The position numbers were made by a program, and so were the translations under genes. Shown here piece by piece: positions 1 through 13,012 of a DNA stretch of 64,000 nt (position 1 is its first letter; every line of letters starts with the position of its first letter). The notes below the pieces were generated by a model. It was not told the DNA's origin and ran no database searches. It saw only the letters and a list, made by a program, of their open reading frames with translations. Origin of the DNA: Glandiceps talaboti (lineage: Eukaryota; Hemichordata; Enteropneusta; Spengelidae); contig NC_135554.1 of the NCBI RefSeq assembly GCF_964340395.1, forward strand, positions 14,207,092 through 14,271,091, written 5' to 3'.

Positions 1-434
1 GATTAATAACATGTGGCACAGCATGGTGGAAGTACTGCGACAAGTATTACATTCCATCAATTGATAAGAACGGTTTACGGCCACTTTACACAATAGTTCA
101 CATTTACAGATGAAATTCAAGTTCCATAGTATTTCATGCACAAGTAAAAAAGCTATAACATTGCTTATCAAACCATACATATGTCTCTGTATGTCCAGCA
201 CGCTGTGTCAAGTTATTAATCCAGTTGTTCACTTTTCCTGTTTGTACCAAGTTTCACTTGTAAATACTTGTCTGTTACTAGTTGTATATTTGTACTATTA
301 CCATACTTGGCATTTCATCACTTTGTACTTTTCAAAGTTACAATTTGAAAGTTCTTTGAGGTTTAAATCACGATGAAATTCATTCATGATCTGGTTGTCA
401 AAATTTAAACAACCTTTGTGGATGAAATACTTAC

Positions 435-3400
435 TGGTGCAGGTTGTTGCTGACTCTGTTCTGGTTGATCTGATGCTTTGTTGAAACGTAAATTAAAGAA
501 GATATCTGGAGCAATAATCTGACCAGCCTCTGAGATACCAGTAGCAGCATCTGCATATTGTGATATGGCCTGTTCTCTGGTAGTACCTGTAGAGTCATCA
601 AATGTAAACATTCAAGAAATGATTAAATGAAGGCTGTTTACTCATCCAAAATCATAAGCACATTGATAGCAGTAATCAATACAAGTGTATAAAAGGCAGA
701 AATAAGCCTGCCTGACTGGATATTCTTACCCTGTGTAGTGGGTTCTGCAAATCGTACATTCTTGACGCCTTCTAAACCATTGGTTTCCATGGAAGTAGCG
801 ACATCAAGTTTGACATCGTGTCGTCTTGGTTTTGCATCTTTGTTGTTGACTGCTTTGAGGTGGATCTCTGCTGATGTAGGATAGATAGATATGTCTCTCT
901 TTTCCTGTAACTCACTGTCATACATACCTAGAGTGTAATAAAAACATTACATGAATGCCTGGCAACGGTGTTTTATTGTTCTGATCATCTACTGTGAATG
1001 TATGGATTTGAATCTAAACTTATGTAGCAAACAAAAGTTATGTCATTCTTTACATTGAGGGCGCTTGACCACATGGATGGGAAACACCCATGCACTGAGT
1101 AGATACTCGAAGTTGATTTTTGATGTACATGTGTTGTCTTGAGTGTTGTATTAAATAGTGCACAATTTTGAAGCCAAATGAAGACAGTTAAGACCAAACT
1201 GACTTGTGTTTTACTTAGCTGAGAAAAATTGTCTTTCCACTTTAAAAATTGTGCATGCCAAAATTATTCACAATGTACCAAAATTCACATTGATCGTTGG
1301 ACATCAATGAACTTGTCCAAAACAGCTTACAATGAATTACTGAACTCTATCAGTTAACTTACATGTTTACTTCACAACATTTCAAACATTGTTTGGCTTA
1401 TTTTCTCCCTAGCTGACTTGCTAGACTATTTGTTGTCACACACAGAAGTATGGTTTTCATTATTTTAAAACTGAAAACACGGATGTTGTTATTTAGTAGA
1501 TGATATACTGTTTTCCACTCACCCTGTGGAATGACATAGCCCTTATCTTCCTCTAGGTATTCCTCTTCAGATACCTCACCCTGCAGAACAGACAGAATCA
1601 ACAAATAAATATTTTATTACCAAAATAACACAGAATGAATGCACAATTTATAGGGCTGAAATATGTATGCCTAACAATACAGCTAACAGTTCTTATTATG
1701 GTTTTCTAAATAATTTAAATTCAAATTTCGAAGTTTTCAAGTTATACCATCAATTCAAATAGTCAAAGGTGACAATACCTCACTGACTTCCTTCTTGCTC
1801 TTTGTCTTCTTAGCTTTACTTGTTGATTCTGATCTGCTGTCACTTTCATTGATTTTCACTGACTTCCCCGCTTTCTCTTTTTGTCTTCGTCTTCTGCGCC
1901 TGATATCAAAGTTAATGGTAATTAATAAGTAGTATATAGGAAAGCATCTATAACTTAATAAATAGCAGGTTGAATATGAACAAAAATATCAATGGAAGAC
2001 CTATTTTTTGTGGTATTGTTGAAATTAAAAAAAAAATCTTTTCTCAAAGATATGCATTTACCACAAGGCATTTGAGGTGACAATAATCACATTAGAACTA
2101 TAACTAACAATGCCTGTGACATTCGTTTTGCATGTACAGCTTCTACCCTATAAAAGAACTGTTATGTTTTATGTTTTTTAAAACAATGTTTACTCTTCAT
2201 GTCTGAAACTGTCAACAACTTACCGTGTGATATTGTTCCTATCTCCTTCTGGTTCAAATGGATTTATATCAACATGTAGTAACTGTACTGGTCCCATGTC
2301 ATCTGGGTTCACATAATATTCTTTCCTAGACTTATCAGACACATCGATGGATGGACCAAATGCCAACTTTGACTGCCAATCTCTTGCATGAGTACTCTGG
2401 ATATTATGTTTGTACAAACCTCTGTACTTAGATAATTCTTTGTGGTATTTTTCCTGTTCATAGTTTATAATAAGTTCAGGTGGAATTAATTTTGGCATGC
2501 CATAGTAACCGTTGCCACCATGACCTTGGACTGGTTTATGGAAATCACCATTCATATGCAGCAATGGGAAGCCATGACCATTTGGTTGATGGGGATGGTC
2601 AGGTTTGGGTACTGAGGGGCCATCTGTATGGCTATCTACTGGTGGGAAATGGACCTGTTCTTCATCATTGACTTTGTAGTAATGACTGAACAAACGTGAA
2701 GGTACATAGCCATGACCTGGTTCTAGTTTTAGTAATGGCACTCCATGTTCATGTTGTTTTGATGTCTGTGCAGCTTTAGTAATCTTAGCTCTCAATTCTT
2801 CTTCTCTGTCTTTGATATGTTCTCTTTCATGTGTTTGCTGACTTTCCTCTGCAACAGAAAAGAATTTCTTTCCCTGTAAGTTTCCTTGCACTTTTCCATA
2901 CTCTGTTGAATACTTATCCAGTTCCTGTCTTGCCTGGACCTCATCTTGATAGCGTTTCAGTTCAGGTCGATTAAAGAAATCTTTCCCTGATTTTGATTCA
3001 TCAGGCTGTGTGATCCAAGCTTCCCGTGGGAGGTAGGGTCTAGCTCTTGGCATTCTAAGGTGAGCCTGGGCTTCTGGTGGCAATCTAAGTAAAGGCATGC
3101 CGTGTTCTAGGATGGGTTCATGAAAGGAACGTTGTGAGTAAGATCCATCTCTAGGTGTGTATCCATCAGGTATAAAGTGTTGAGACATAGGGTGTACATC
3201 AGTAGGATAGTATGGCTGACTGTGGTCAAAGTATGGTACATCTCTGGTAGGCGGTTCCATATCAGGGGGATACACAGTGACTCGTGGAATGTTCTGTTCA
3301 CCTAGAAGCTTCAGAGTTTGGCCAGTCTGTGTGTCAGCATTAGACTGCATTGGTGCTGCCTGGGTATCCCTGTCATGATAGTGACTTCCCTTTGATGTTT

Positions 3401-6400
3401 TCTTTCTAGATCGGTCTCTGACTGGAGAGTCTGACACAGAATCATCTATATATGACTGCTGGGACAAAGTTCTTGGGTCAATGCCATGCTTATCAAGGTC
3501 AACGGTGCCACTGCTGTCCAGTAGGTGCAAGATATTCTGATGTTGAGCCTGCAACAAATGAAGCATTAATTAACAGATTTATGTAAAACAACTGTTACAC
3601 AGAATTGCTAACTAATCCTGTAATCAAGTACACAGTTTGTCGAGTCAGTGCAGACAGGCAGATACAACCTTACTACACTGATGGGACGAGTTATCTCCAA
3701 AATGATACCTCGCTAAAAAAAGATCAGTCCTTGGATACTAAGAACGGTATGATATGTGTACATAGACCTTTTTTGCCATTGGTGGCACTAAATCACACAC
3801 TTCACTGCTTTTCACTTATCTCACACTAAATTTTATAACGCACTTCATTTGTTTTGAGCTGAGTGAACTTTGGTCTGTACTTGTCCACATTTGGCACCCT
3901 TTAATAATTACCTCCATCAATCACTTCAGGAAGGTCATCTTCTTTTGTGAATATCTGTGACTCTAATTATTATCAATTCTAAAATAGAGGAATGTCAAAG
4001 TTGAGAGATCATTCTGTAGACCTTCATTTTGCCAAGTACCATTAAAAGCAGTAACAAAGAAACCAAGCTTAAAAATTCCCCAAGTCAAATGGACTTACCT
4101 GCATGATTTTACGAAGTTCAACTCGGATCATTTTCTTGACATCACCAGAAGCAGAGCCTGCTGAATGACTACATCTTCTGGGCATTGGTTCAATTGTGTC
4201 CATGTCTTTTCTGTTGATGTCAATGACAAGAATTATTGTTAAGACTCACACACACACGTTTTAAAATGGTTCAGGAATTCTCACTACACACAATAGATTT
4301 TTCGTACCATCATAAAAATAACTTGGAAACAACGTTTTTTGGTTGTAAAAATAACTTGCTTTTGGTCAACATCATAACTCCATGTGAATTTCTATAGATA
4401 CACATGAGAATAAGTTGACCTCTTTATTCTAATTTGACCCTCTAGCATGAGGCAAATGCGATCAGAGGTACTAAGAATCACAATTTGTAGCATTTGTTTT
4501 TTTCCAATCCTGGCAAGTGAAGTGCAGTCATTTGAAAAGCAACTGACATGATATGCTTGGTGATGCTATAGCACAAGACAATGATTTACATACAGGCTGT
4601 GATTCATTTCATAAACACTTTTGATGTAAACAACTGGAAGGAATACCATACTGATAGCAAATTTAGCTATTGCATGACTGCATGTACAAACAGACACTTA
4701 TAGCATTAACTTACTCTGGTTCTGAGGCGGTAGATTACAACTTAACACTCATAGCATTAACTTACTCTGGTTCTGAGGCGGTAGACTCTTTTAATTCTTC
4801 TTCATTGAAGGAGCTGACAGACAGTGAACTTGTACTTGCACTCAGGTCATCATCTGCTGTAGCAGATTGGGGAGCTAAGTCATGTCTGCAATGATGATAA
4901 TGGTGAATCAAATGAAACTATGGCTAGTTCTTAGTATGGGAGCTTGAGGAGTACATCTGGTGTTCTTGAATTGGTTGCAGCTCTTTGCAAGTTTAGTACT
5001 GTTGTGTGTAGAGTTATATGAAGTTGTAGTTATGTATGTGTTGTGTGTCTGTATCTTGGAGTATGTCTCTGTGTTTATCTCCCTGTTTGTGTGTGTATGT
5101 ATGTATGTATGTATGTATGTATGTATGTATGTATGTATGTATGTATGTATGTATGTATGTATGTATGTATGTATGTATGTATGCATGCATGCATGCATGC
5201 ATGCATGTATGTATGTATGTATGTATGTCTGTCTGGTAACGAGTCTTGTATTTTTCCAAAGTTTGTTAGAGTTGTATTTTATGTAGTGGTTTATGTGTTG
5301 TGTGTCTGTGAGTTTGTATCTAAAAATTTGTCTGTCTCTGTGTATGCATGCACACATGTATGTGTGTGTGCATGCAAATGTGTATGAGTGTGTGTGATCA
5401 TATGTCTACATGTATGTGCATTAGCAATATATCATGACCACAACTCTGCTATGGGAAGCATTTTCATGTACCAGTGAATGTATGGTATGCCACCCTTTGT
5501 GTGTTTACTTGACCACTAATACTGTGAATACAAAATGTTTGCCCTTCATTTAACCTGTGATGGCCCTCTACTCCTATCCTGTGACATATACAAATACATG
5601 TCCATGGACTGTTTCACCATTCTAAAATATATAATATTCTAACAATTCATGCTTTAGTATTTGAACACTGGTCTGTTTACAAAATGTTGTTCTAGATTAT
5701 ATCAGGGATAAAAAAAAACCTGTTACTTCTGCAAACTTTTGATGATGAACAAAGCATGGTAACAAAGTAATGTAACATTGTATTGTTTTCTGTTGTTTTT
5801 CACATGTATTTCAGAATTAGTAAAACAGTCCATATTTATATCAAGTACCGTGCAGTGAAGTGGACCCAACTGTGCATACCTATATCATAATTCCCCAATA
5901 CAGTTTTTTCCAGAATTGTTACAGTATGACCCATTATGTTTCCATAGATACAAGTAGATTACTGTATTCTATTTTCTTGTTTGATTTGATTTGATAACAA
6001 GTTACAGAAGTGCTGAGAATTTTTCTCTGACAAACCTTGATATCACAACAACTCAGTGTCAGACATATGTAATATTCAGTACATGTACTGTTTTAAAAGT
6101 CACAGTTTCAGTCCAAGGTTTTTGCGTCAGTATTTTCTTATCAATGAAGCCATAAATATTATAACAAGGATTTCATTTCATATGTTATCCCAGAGACCCT
6201 TCACCAACTTCACCAACTTTGGTGGAGGGTTTATGGTTATTCCTACATTAACATTTATCTATAGAAGTATTATAATTGGTCATGTAACAGTCTGGAATAC
6301 TATGGCATGCACTTACAATAACATTCAGTCCAACCACCACATGTCATACAACTTACATGATACCTATGTTGAATTGGGGTTTAGAAAACTTGAAGTTGGT

Positions 6401-7645
6401 CAAAAAAAAGAAAACTCTGTATAATTCTAGTCTACAATGGGTTGGAAGTGTCAGGGTTTGTCAGTTATCAGAATACTCCTGATAGAGACTGGAAAGTTTC
6501 CTGGACAGTCTGAAGAAAACTCTTTCTATAGATATAAAGATAAATGGAGGAGTGATGTGGATGAGCAATGGTTTACAACATGAAGCGGAATTGAGAATAC
6601 ATCATGAAATTCAATATTTTATTTCATCTCTAAAGGGGACAATCAACCAGGATTATTTCGAGGAGTAATAAAAACTCCACTCAAAATATAGAAACTATAA
6701 TAACATCATTTTAAACTCTAGCTGATGATCTCTGACTGGTAAATGATAACCTCAATAGTTCAACCTGACAATCTGATGGGTGAACTGACTTTAATACCTA
6801 GTGGGTTGACTACTAACTGATGACTTACCTAGTGGGTTGACCACTAACTGATGACTTACCTAGTGGGTTGGCTACTAGCTGATGACTTACCCAGTGGGTT
6901 GGCTACTAGCTGATGACTTACCCAGTGGGTTGGCTACTAGCTGATGACTTACCCAGTGGGTTGACCACTAACTGATGACTTACCCAGTGGGTTGACCACT
7001 AACTAATGACTTACCCAGTGCGTTGACAACTAACTGATGACTTACCCAGTGGGTTGACCACTAACTAATGATTTACCCAGTGGGTTGACTACTAACCGAT
7101 GACTTACCCAGTGGGTTGGCTACTAACTGATGACTTACCCAGTGGGTTGACTACTAACTGATGACTTACCCAGTGAGTTGGCTACTAGCTGATGATCTCT
7201 GACTGGTAAATGATAACTTTAATGGTTCAACCTGGCAATCTGATTGGTGAACTGACTTACCCAGTGGGTTGACCACTAAGTGATGACTTACCCAGTGGGT
7301 TGACCACTAAGTGATGACTTATCAAGTGGGTTGACCACTAACTAATGACTTACCCAGTGGGTTGACCACTAACTAATGACTTACCCAGTGGGTTGACCAC
7401 TAACTAAAGACTTACCCAGTGGGTTGACTACTAAGTGAAGACTTACCCAGTGGGTTGGCTACTAACTAATGACTTACCCAGTGAGTTGACTACTAAGTGA
7501 AGACTTACCCAGTGGGTTGACTACTAGCTGATGATCTCTGACTGGTAAATGATAACTTTAATGGTTCAACCTGGGAATCTAATGGTTCACTAAACAATGG
7601 TGTCCCTCTACTTGTAGTTTCATCCGGTGTAACACTTCTCATCAT
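435..7645 (-). CDS. CPLANE1: CPLANE1 exons 19-26: C-terminal part present in the window, residues 2010-2750
   Basis: Exons, minus strand: 7509-7645, 4766-4885, 4099-4210, 2224-3548, 1779-1899, 1523-1580, 730-927, 435-586. Exon 26 ends at a CCA|GTAAGT donor, so more exons follow beyond base 1. Exon 19 must use the donor at 7508: stopping earlier at 7571 would put exon 20 out of frame with an immediate TGA. Exon 22 (441 codons) is proline- and histidine-rich and carries the motif HGxPLL three times, plus a related YGMPKL. Exon 23 is highly basic (RRRRRQKEK) and exon 24 acidic. No stop is found before the window edge. Confidence 0.87.
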
Positions 7646-8080
7646 CTGCAAAACAAGAAATCTCATTAAAACTCTCTTGCCTTGCACCTTTGCAATATTC
7701 AGTTTCTTTGGACATTAATCAAATTGATTTTTAGGTCCACACCCTAAAATCAGCACCTCCAACATGATCATAATTTCAACCTATTACGGTACTACTAATA
7801 GATATGATTGATATAATTATTGGTATTTTAATCACTTTCAGTGAAAATACTCATTTGTCTTATCAAAAAAAGTATTCCAGTTACAGCGAGTACAGGTTTA
7901 CTACACTCTCTAGTTTCAAAAATGTTGTCATATATTCTCAATACATTTAATTTATTTATTTATTCATTCTACTTGTAAAATTTCACATTTTGAAACTTAT
8001 CTTATTTAACATTTCTTCATCTAGATGTCACTATTTCTGACACAAATTATATATCAATAATCACACACAGACAGACACAG

Positions 8081-8160
<80 letters not shown>

Positions 8161-8278
8161 CTCTAGTTTTTGTAAATATATATTGTTATATTATGTCATG
8201 CGTTCTCCAAATATCTTTTTCATTTTCCTTTGTAGAAGGATGATGGGTGATTGCCCTTTTTTCTAGTTGAATAATATA

Positions 8279-8309
<31 letters not shown>

Positions 8310-11300
8310 ATCATTTTCCAATTATAAATAACTTATAGAGATATATAGATATATGTGAATAATATGTAAGTAAATAATAATGATAGAATCATACCACATC
8401 TGTCCTGGTTGTCAGTGGTGATGGTAGTGGACTGACAGCTGTGATGTCATCAGTGATATCAGTAGGTGCAGGTGATCTAAGCATGGATGGTGATTCATTT
8501 CTTGCATGTAGTCCATAATCCAACTGCCGTCTTGTACTTCCAACCTCACATTCTCCAATGATATGTGCTGTTTCTGTAATCTGGACATTTTTCTTGCCAC
8601 CTTTTTGTCCCTTCTTCTTTTTCTTTGTTGATTTTTCCTTTGTCTTAGTTCGTTTCTTGTCTTTTGATTTCTTTTTAGCTTTGACAGTTCGGCCATCTTC
8701 TGGACTTATGGTAATTTCTCCATCTTCTTCCAGAATGACAGGACTTCGTTTTATATACTCCCTTTCAGACTCAGCTATTGGAGACAGATACTTATTGTCA
8801 TTCAACCACAGACAGTTGTGGACAAGTTGGAGTGGAAGATGAACTCTGAGGGCACTGCCAGAGCTATCCACTCCACTGGACACACTGCCATGTCTTTTAG
8901 GTGTCATCACATGATGCTTACCAGACCAACGAGTCAACCATTCCATCAACTGACTGACATCATTGTATCTGGGATCCAGATTAACATTGATATTGGCATA
9001 GGGGTTAAATCCTTGGGATAATCCAGCATGGATGAACACATCACTTCCAGATCCACCAGTAGGAATGTCTGACAAACTTGAGCTCCTTCTCCGTAAAAAG
9101 TCTCTCCTGAGGTTGATGACATCAGGAAGTGATTCATAGGATGGGTGTTTCTTTACACTGAGTCCTCTAAGGCTGTCTCCACTTTCACTTTTCTTTATTC
9201 CTTTCTCTGGTACAATACTGCCCTGACTGCCATATCTCCTATGTACAACTTGTAATACTGGTGGCCCACTCCTCTGGACCAGTGACTCTGAGTAGCTATG
9301 ACTCCTAAAAAGTCCCCTTTCATGGCGTTTAAGAGAAGGACTCCTTGAATCTTGGTTTGCTTTACGAATTTCAATGAAATCCTGCTTTGTGCGTGGAGAA
9401 ATTTCTTGGAAACTTTGGCTCCTTGGCAACTGTGCAGGTGATTGACCACTCGTGCCGTGACGTTGATGAAGACTTCTCATAACTTTATGAGACACAGAAG
9501 ACAGCTCCTGTTTCTTGATATCATCACTGAATGGTACAAGCAATGGAAGGTGGTTCTTCAGATCACTACCATTTGTCAATGCTGAGGTCTGTTTATTGAA
9601 AGACACCAGAAAGAAAGTGTCTAGAAACTCCAGGAAGAGTTCACTGTGTTCAAATTCCCTGTTACCGACCCTAGGAATTAGTAACCTACTCCTTGGTACC
9701 TTACTACTGAATACCTGTCGCTCCATGTCGCCATATCTCTTACTCATTGACTCTACATCAATTTGTTTCTCCTCACACTTCTTGATGAAGTGAGTTGCCA
9801 GTGGTTCAGGTTGGGGTGGTAGTTTCCGTTTGCCCTTCTTAGACTGTCGTCCATCTTCAACGTCACTGCTTGCATCTCTAGTAGTTGCAGGTATGAGAGT
9901 CGTCTTCATCACATCCATCAACCTTTGATACTTGTCTTCAACAGCTGGTGTGATGACATCAGGGTGATAGAAATGTTCAGCCAGAATGTTGGCGGTGTTT
10001 TTAGTTGCTGGTAACTCTGATATAAGTGTAAGTACCATGTCTTGGAGTTCAGCCTCCATATCTAGATACTGAATGAATGGTAATAGACATAAACCCCACT
10101 TCAAAGTCTCCAGCAGAAGGTCCAAAGTCTCTTGGAACTCCAGTGTGTCATGAGGCTGAAAAAAAAGCACAGTATATAAAATGTGAACCAGTCTGAAGAA
10201 ATAAAACAAAGGTTATTAGAGTAGCTTACAACAGATCAACACAGGATGCAGTATCAATATCTGAAAGTGGTAATACCTTAAACTCTGTAGATTTCTCCCT
10301 ACTAGTCTGGTACTTGCGAGCACATGTACAGAATTTATCTCTGACATGAAGAAGCCAGGTGAGTGAACATAGATCTCTGAAACAGTTGAGTATCTCTGCA
10401 ATAGATACAGATGATAATGGACTTCCCTTTATGGATTGTATTAAATCTACTCCATACTTGGTGTGAGCTGCTAACGTTGGTGGCACTTCCACAATAAATG
10501 ACACATCACCATCTCTCTGAAAATATACAATGGAATACTTTATTTTATTGTTTCCCATGTCTAACACAGACATGTGACACCAGCATGCAGTAGTACATCC
10601 CTGCTAATGCTGTCTGTTAACATTTGGGATAAAATTATCCAAATTTTTGTTTTTGACTATGCATAAAATTTTTCATTCACAACTTTTAACCACCACCCCC
10701 ACCCCCACCCCATCCCCAAACTGTGTGGACACTATAGGGTGGAAACTGTAGGGAATGTGAGTTGACTGGTAGAGTAGACACAAATGGTGTGACTGGGAGA
10801 TGAATTAGAAAAGAGATGTTGTGTAAAGTGATGGTATATCATAGCTTTTACTTCTGTTGTCTTGTATACTAGAAGTCATCTCTTCCCTGCAACACTCCAA
10901 AGACATCATTATAGTATAGAGCAGTAATAGTTGTAAATATTGTGAGAAGGAGACATAAGAGAATTGCCTTTGTGACTTTGTGCTCTGTGTTCAAACATTA
11001 ACAATTCAACATACAATTTGAACATGGTAGTTGGAATGCATCATTGGGTACAAGTTGATATGGTATACATAGGGGGTGGGCTGCCTTGTTTTTTTGTACA
11101 GGTATTCATGTTGGGAGAGGAAATGCAGAGGAAGGGACAAGGGTTGTCGGTGGCCGAGTGGTTACACCACTTGCCTCTTACCACTGCGGTCGGGGTTCGA
11201 TTAAATTTACCACGCTGTATGTAAGAAGAGTGTCGTTCAGTTTGACTTTACCGAACAACGCAGGTTTTCCCCAGGTACTCCAGTTTCCTCCTGCATTAAC

Positions 11301-12958
11301 ACTGAACATTGAGGAGGGTCGCTTTCTATAGGTGCTATAGTCAGGTTTATGTCAAAAGCTGAATAAATAAATAAAGGGTTGGGTAAAGATTGACAGAATT
11401 TACTTAATATGTGGCTGTTAGCTCTGTATCTTTTACATGTATTTGTGTTGGGAGAGGGAATGACAGGGAGGGGACATGGAGATGGGGAAAGATCAGTAGA
11501 ATTAACTTACCGTGGCTGTTAGCTCTGTATCTTGTACATGCATTAATTCTTCCACATACCACTTTAAACATGGCAAAGTACAATTGGATGCGTTGAGTAC
11601 AAGTAATAAGAGTTGTATAGTATTGGCTATATCATGACGAGATTGCCTCTCCTGAATAACATCTGCTGTTTCTTCATACTGCGTTGTGGAAAATGAAAAT
11701 AAAATACATAAATCACACACACATTTCAAAAAAATAAATGAATATAGAATGCTGTATACATGTTAAAATAGGGTGTAAAAGCGACAATATGATGTGTAAT
11801 TGAAATATTTGGACCATGCATACGCATGCATGTACCTGACTTGTACCTGTTAGTGTTGCAATAAAAGCTATCTGATAGAACAGTATGTAATTATAACCAT
11901 AACGACTAGAGTGTATAAAACCAAATATGAAGTAAAATTTATAAATTTATGATAATTATATAAAAACATATGATTAAAGTGAAATTTCTTCTCCTTCCTT
12001 CTATGTCAAACTGTGCATTACCCAACACTGTAACTACTGCCAATATGAACAGTATCTGTTGTCTGATCCAGTTTGAGATTGATCTGAGTGTCTGTGTCTG
12101 TGTGTCAGCATATGTGTCTGTATGTTCATCAGTCTGTATGTGCCCTTATGGTTGACATGAACACATTATCTTTGATGCCAACAAGAGTTTCATTTCTTAG
12201 TGCACCCCTGCAAGAAAACACTGAGTACTAATAATGCTTGTTGAATGTAAATTATACATGTACATGTTCACTGTATCAGAACACAATACATTTACACACC
12301 ATACACATGTACCATACTTTACACAAGACATTTACAACTAAAGAACATGTAATACAAATTTCACATTGATTAATATTCTTCACATGTTCTTGATTATGTT
12401 GTAAGAATTATCGTCTGTAAGGTACGCTATGACGAGCACCCTTTCATGTAGGTATTGGATTAGGCCAGTAAGGGTCAAGCAACACAATGTATCTTACAGT
12501 CTACTGGTTATACAAGCTGGTGACATTTCTCATTCACACTAAATTATCAATTGTTGTCATTTAATCAGTTATACATGTACATCACTTTATCAATATATGC
12601 TAAATTTTATAAAAGACACGATATCACACATATCATTAATACTATAAAACAGTATTATATCACAAATGTTGTAAGCAGACTTGTTGTATGACAGAATGAC
12701 TCATCTACTACATCCCAGATTGTTCTTAGTCACATTATGTCCTTTATAAGCTACATGTACATATACTGAACTTCATGAGCTAAGGTTCTCAATTCCAATT
12801 TCCAACATAATTTTTCTTACAATACGATCTATGTATACTGATACCAAATCTGTGTTTTTGGTTGTTGTTGTTGTTGTTGTTTTGGTCTTTTTGGGGGTAA
12901 CCCTTCATTTGAGTGCCTGCATGTATAATAATAACAATAATGTATGTGTAAATTGATA

Positions 12959-13012
<54 letters not shown>

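Noticed and set aside
6056-6424. 122-codon open frame in CPLANE1 intron 19, plus strand
   Set aside because: No recognisable domain, AT-rich intronic composition, opposite to the gene, no promoter or splice context.
7571-7645. CPLANE1 exon 19 ending at CCCAG|GTTGAA (7571)
   Set aside because: Leaves phase 0, so exon 20 would begin ACA TGA and stop; the 7509 end gives phase 2 and an open exon 20.
8558-9793. Open frames opposite CPLANE1 exon 18
   Set aside because: Antisense shadows of the true coding exon.
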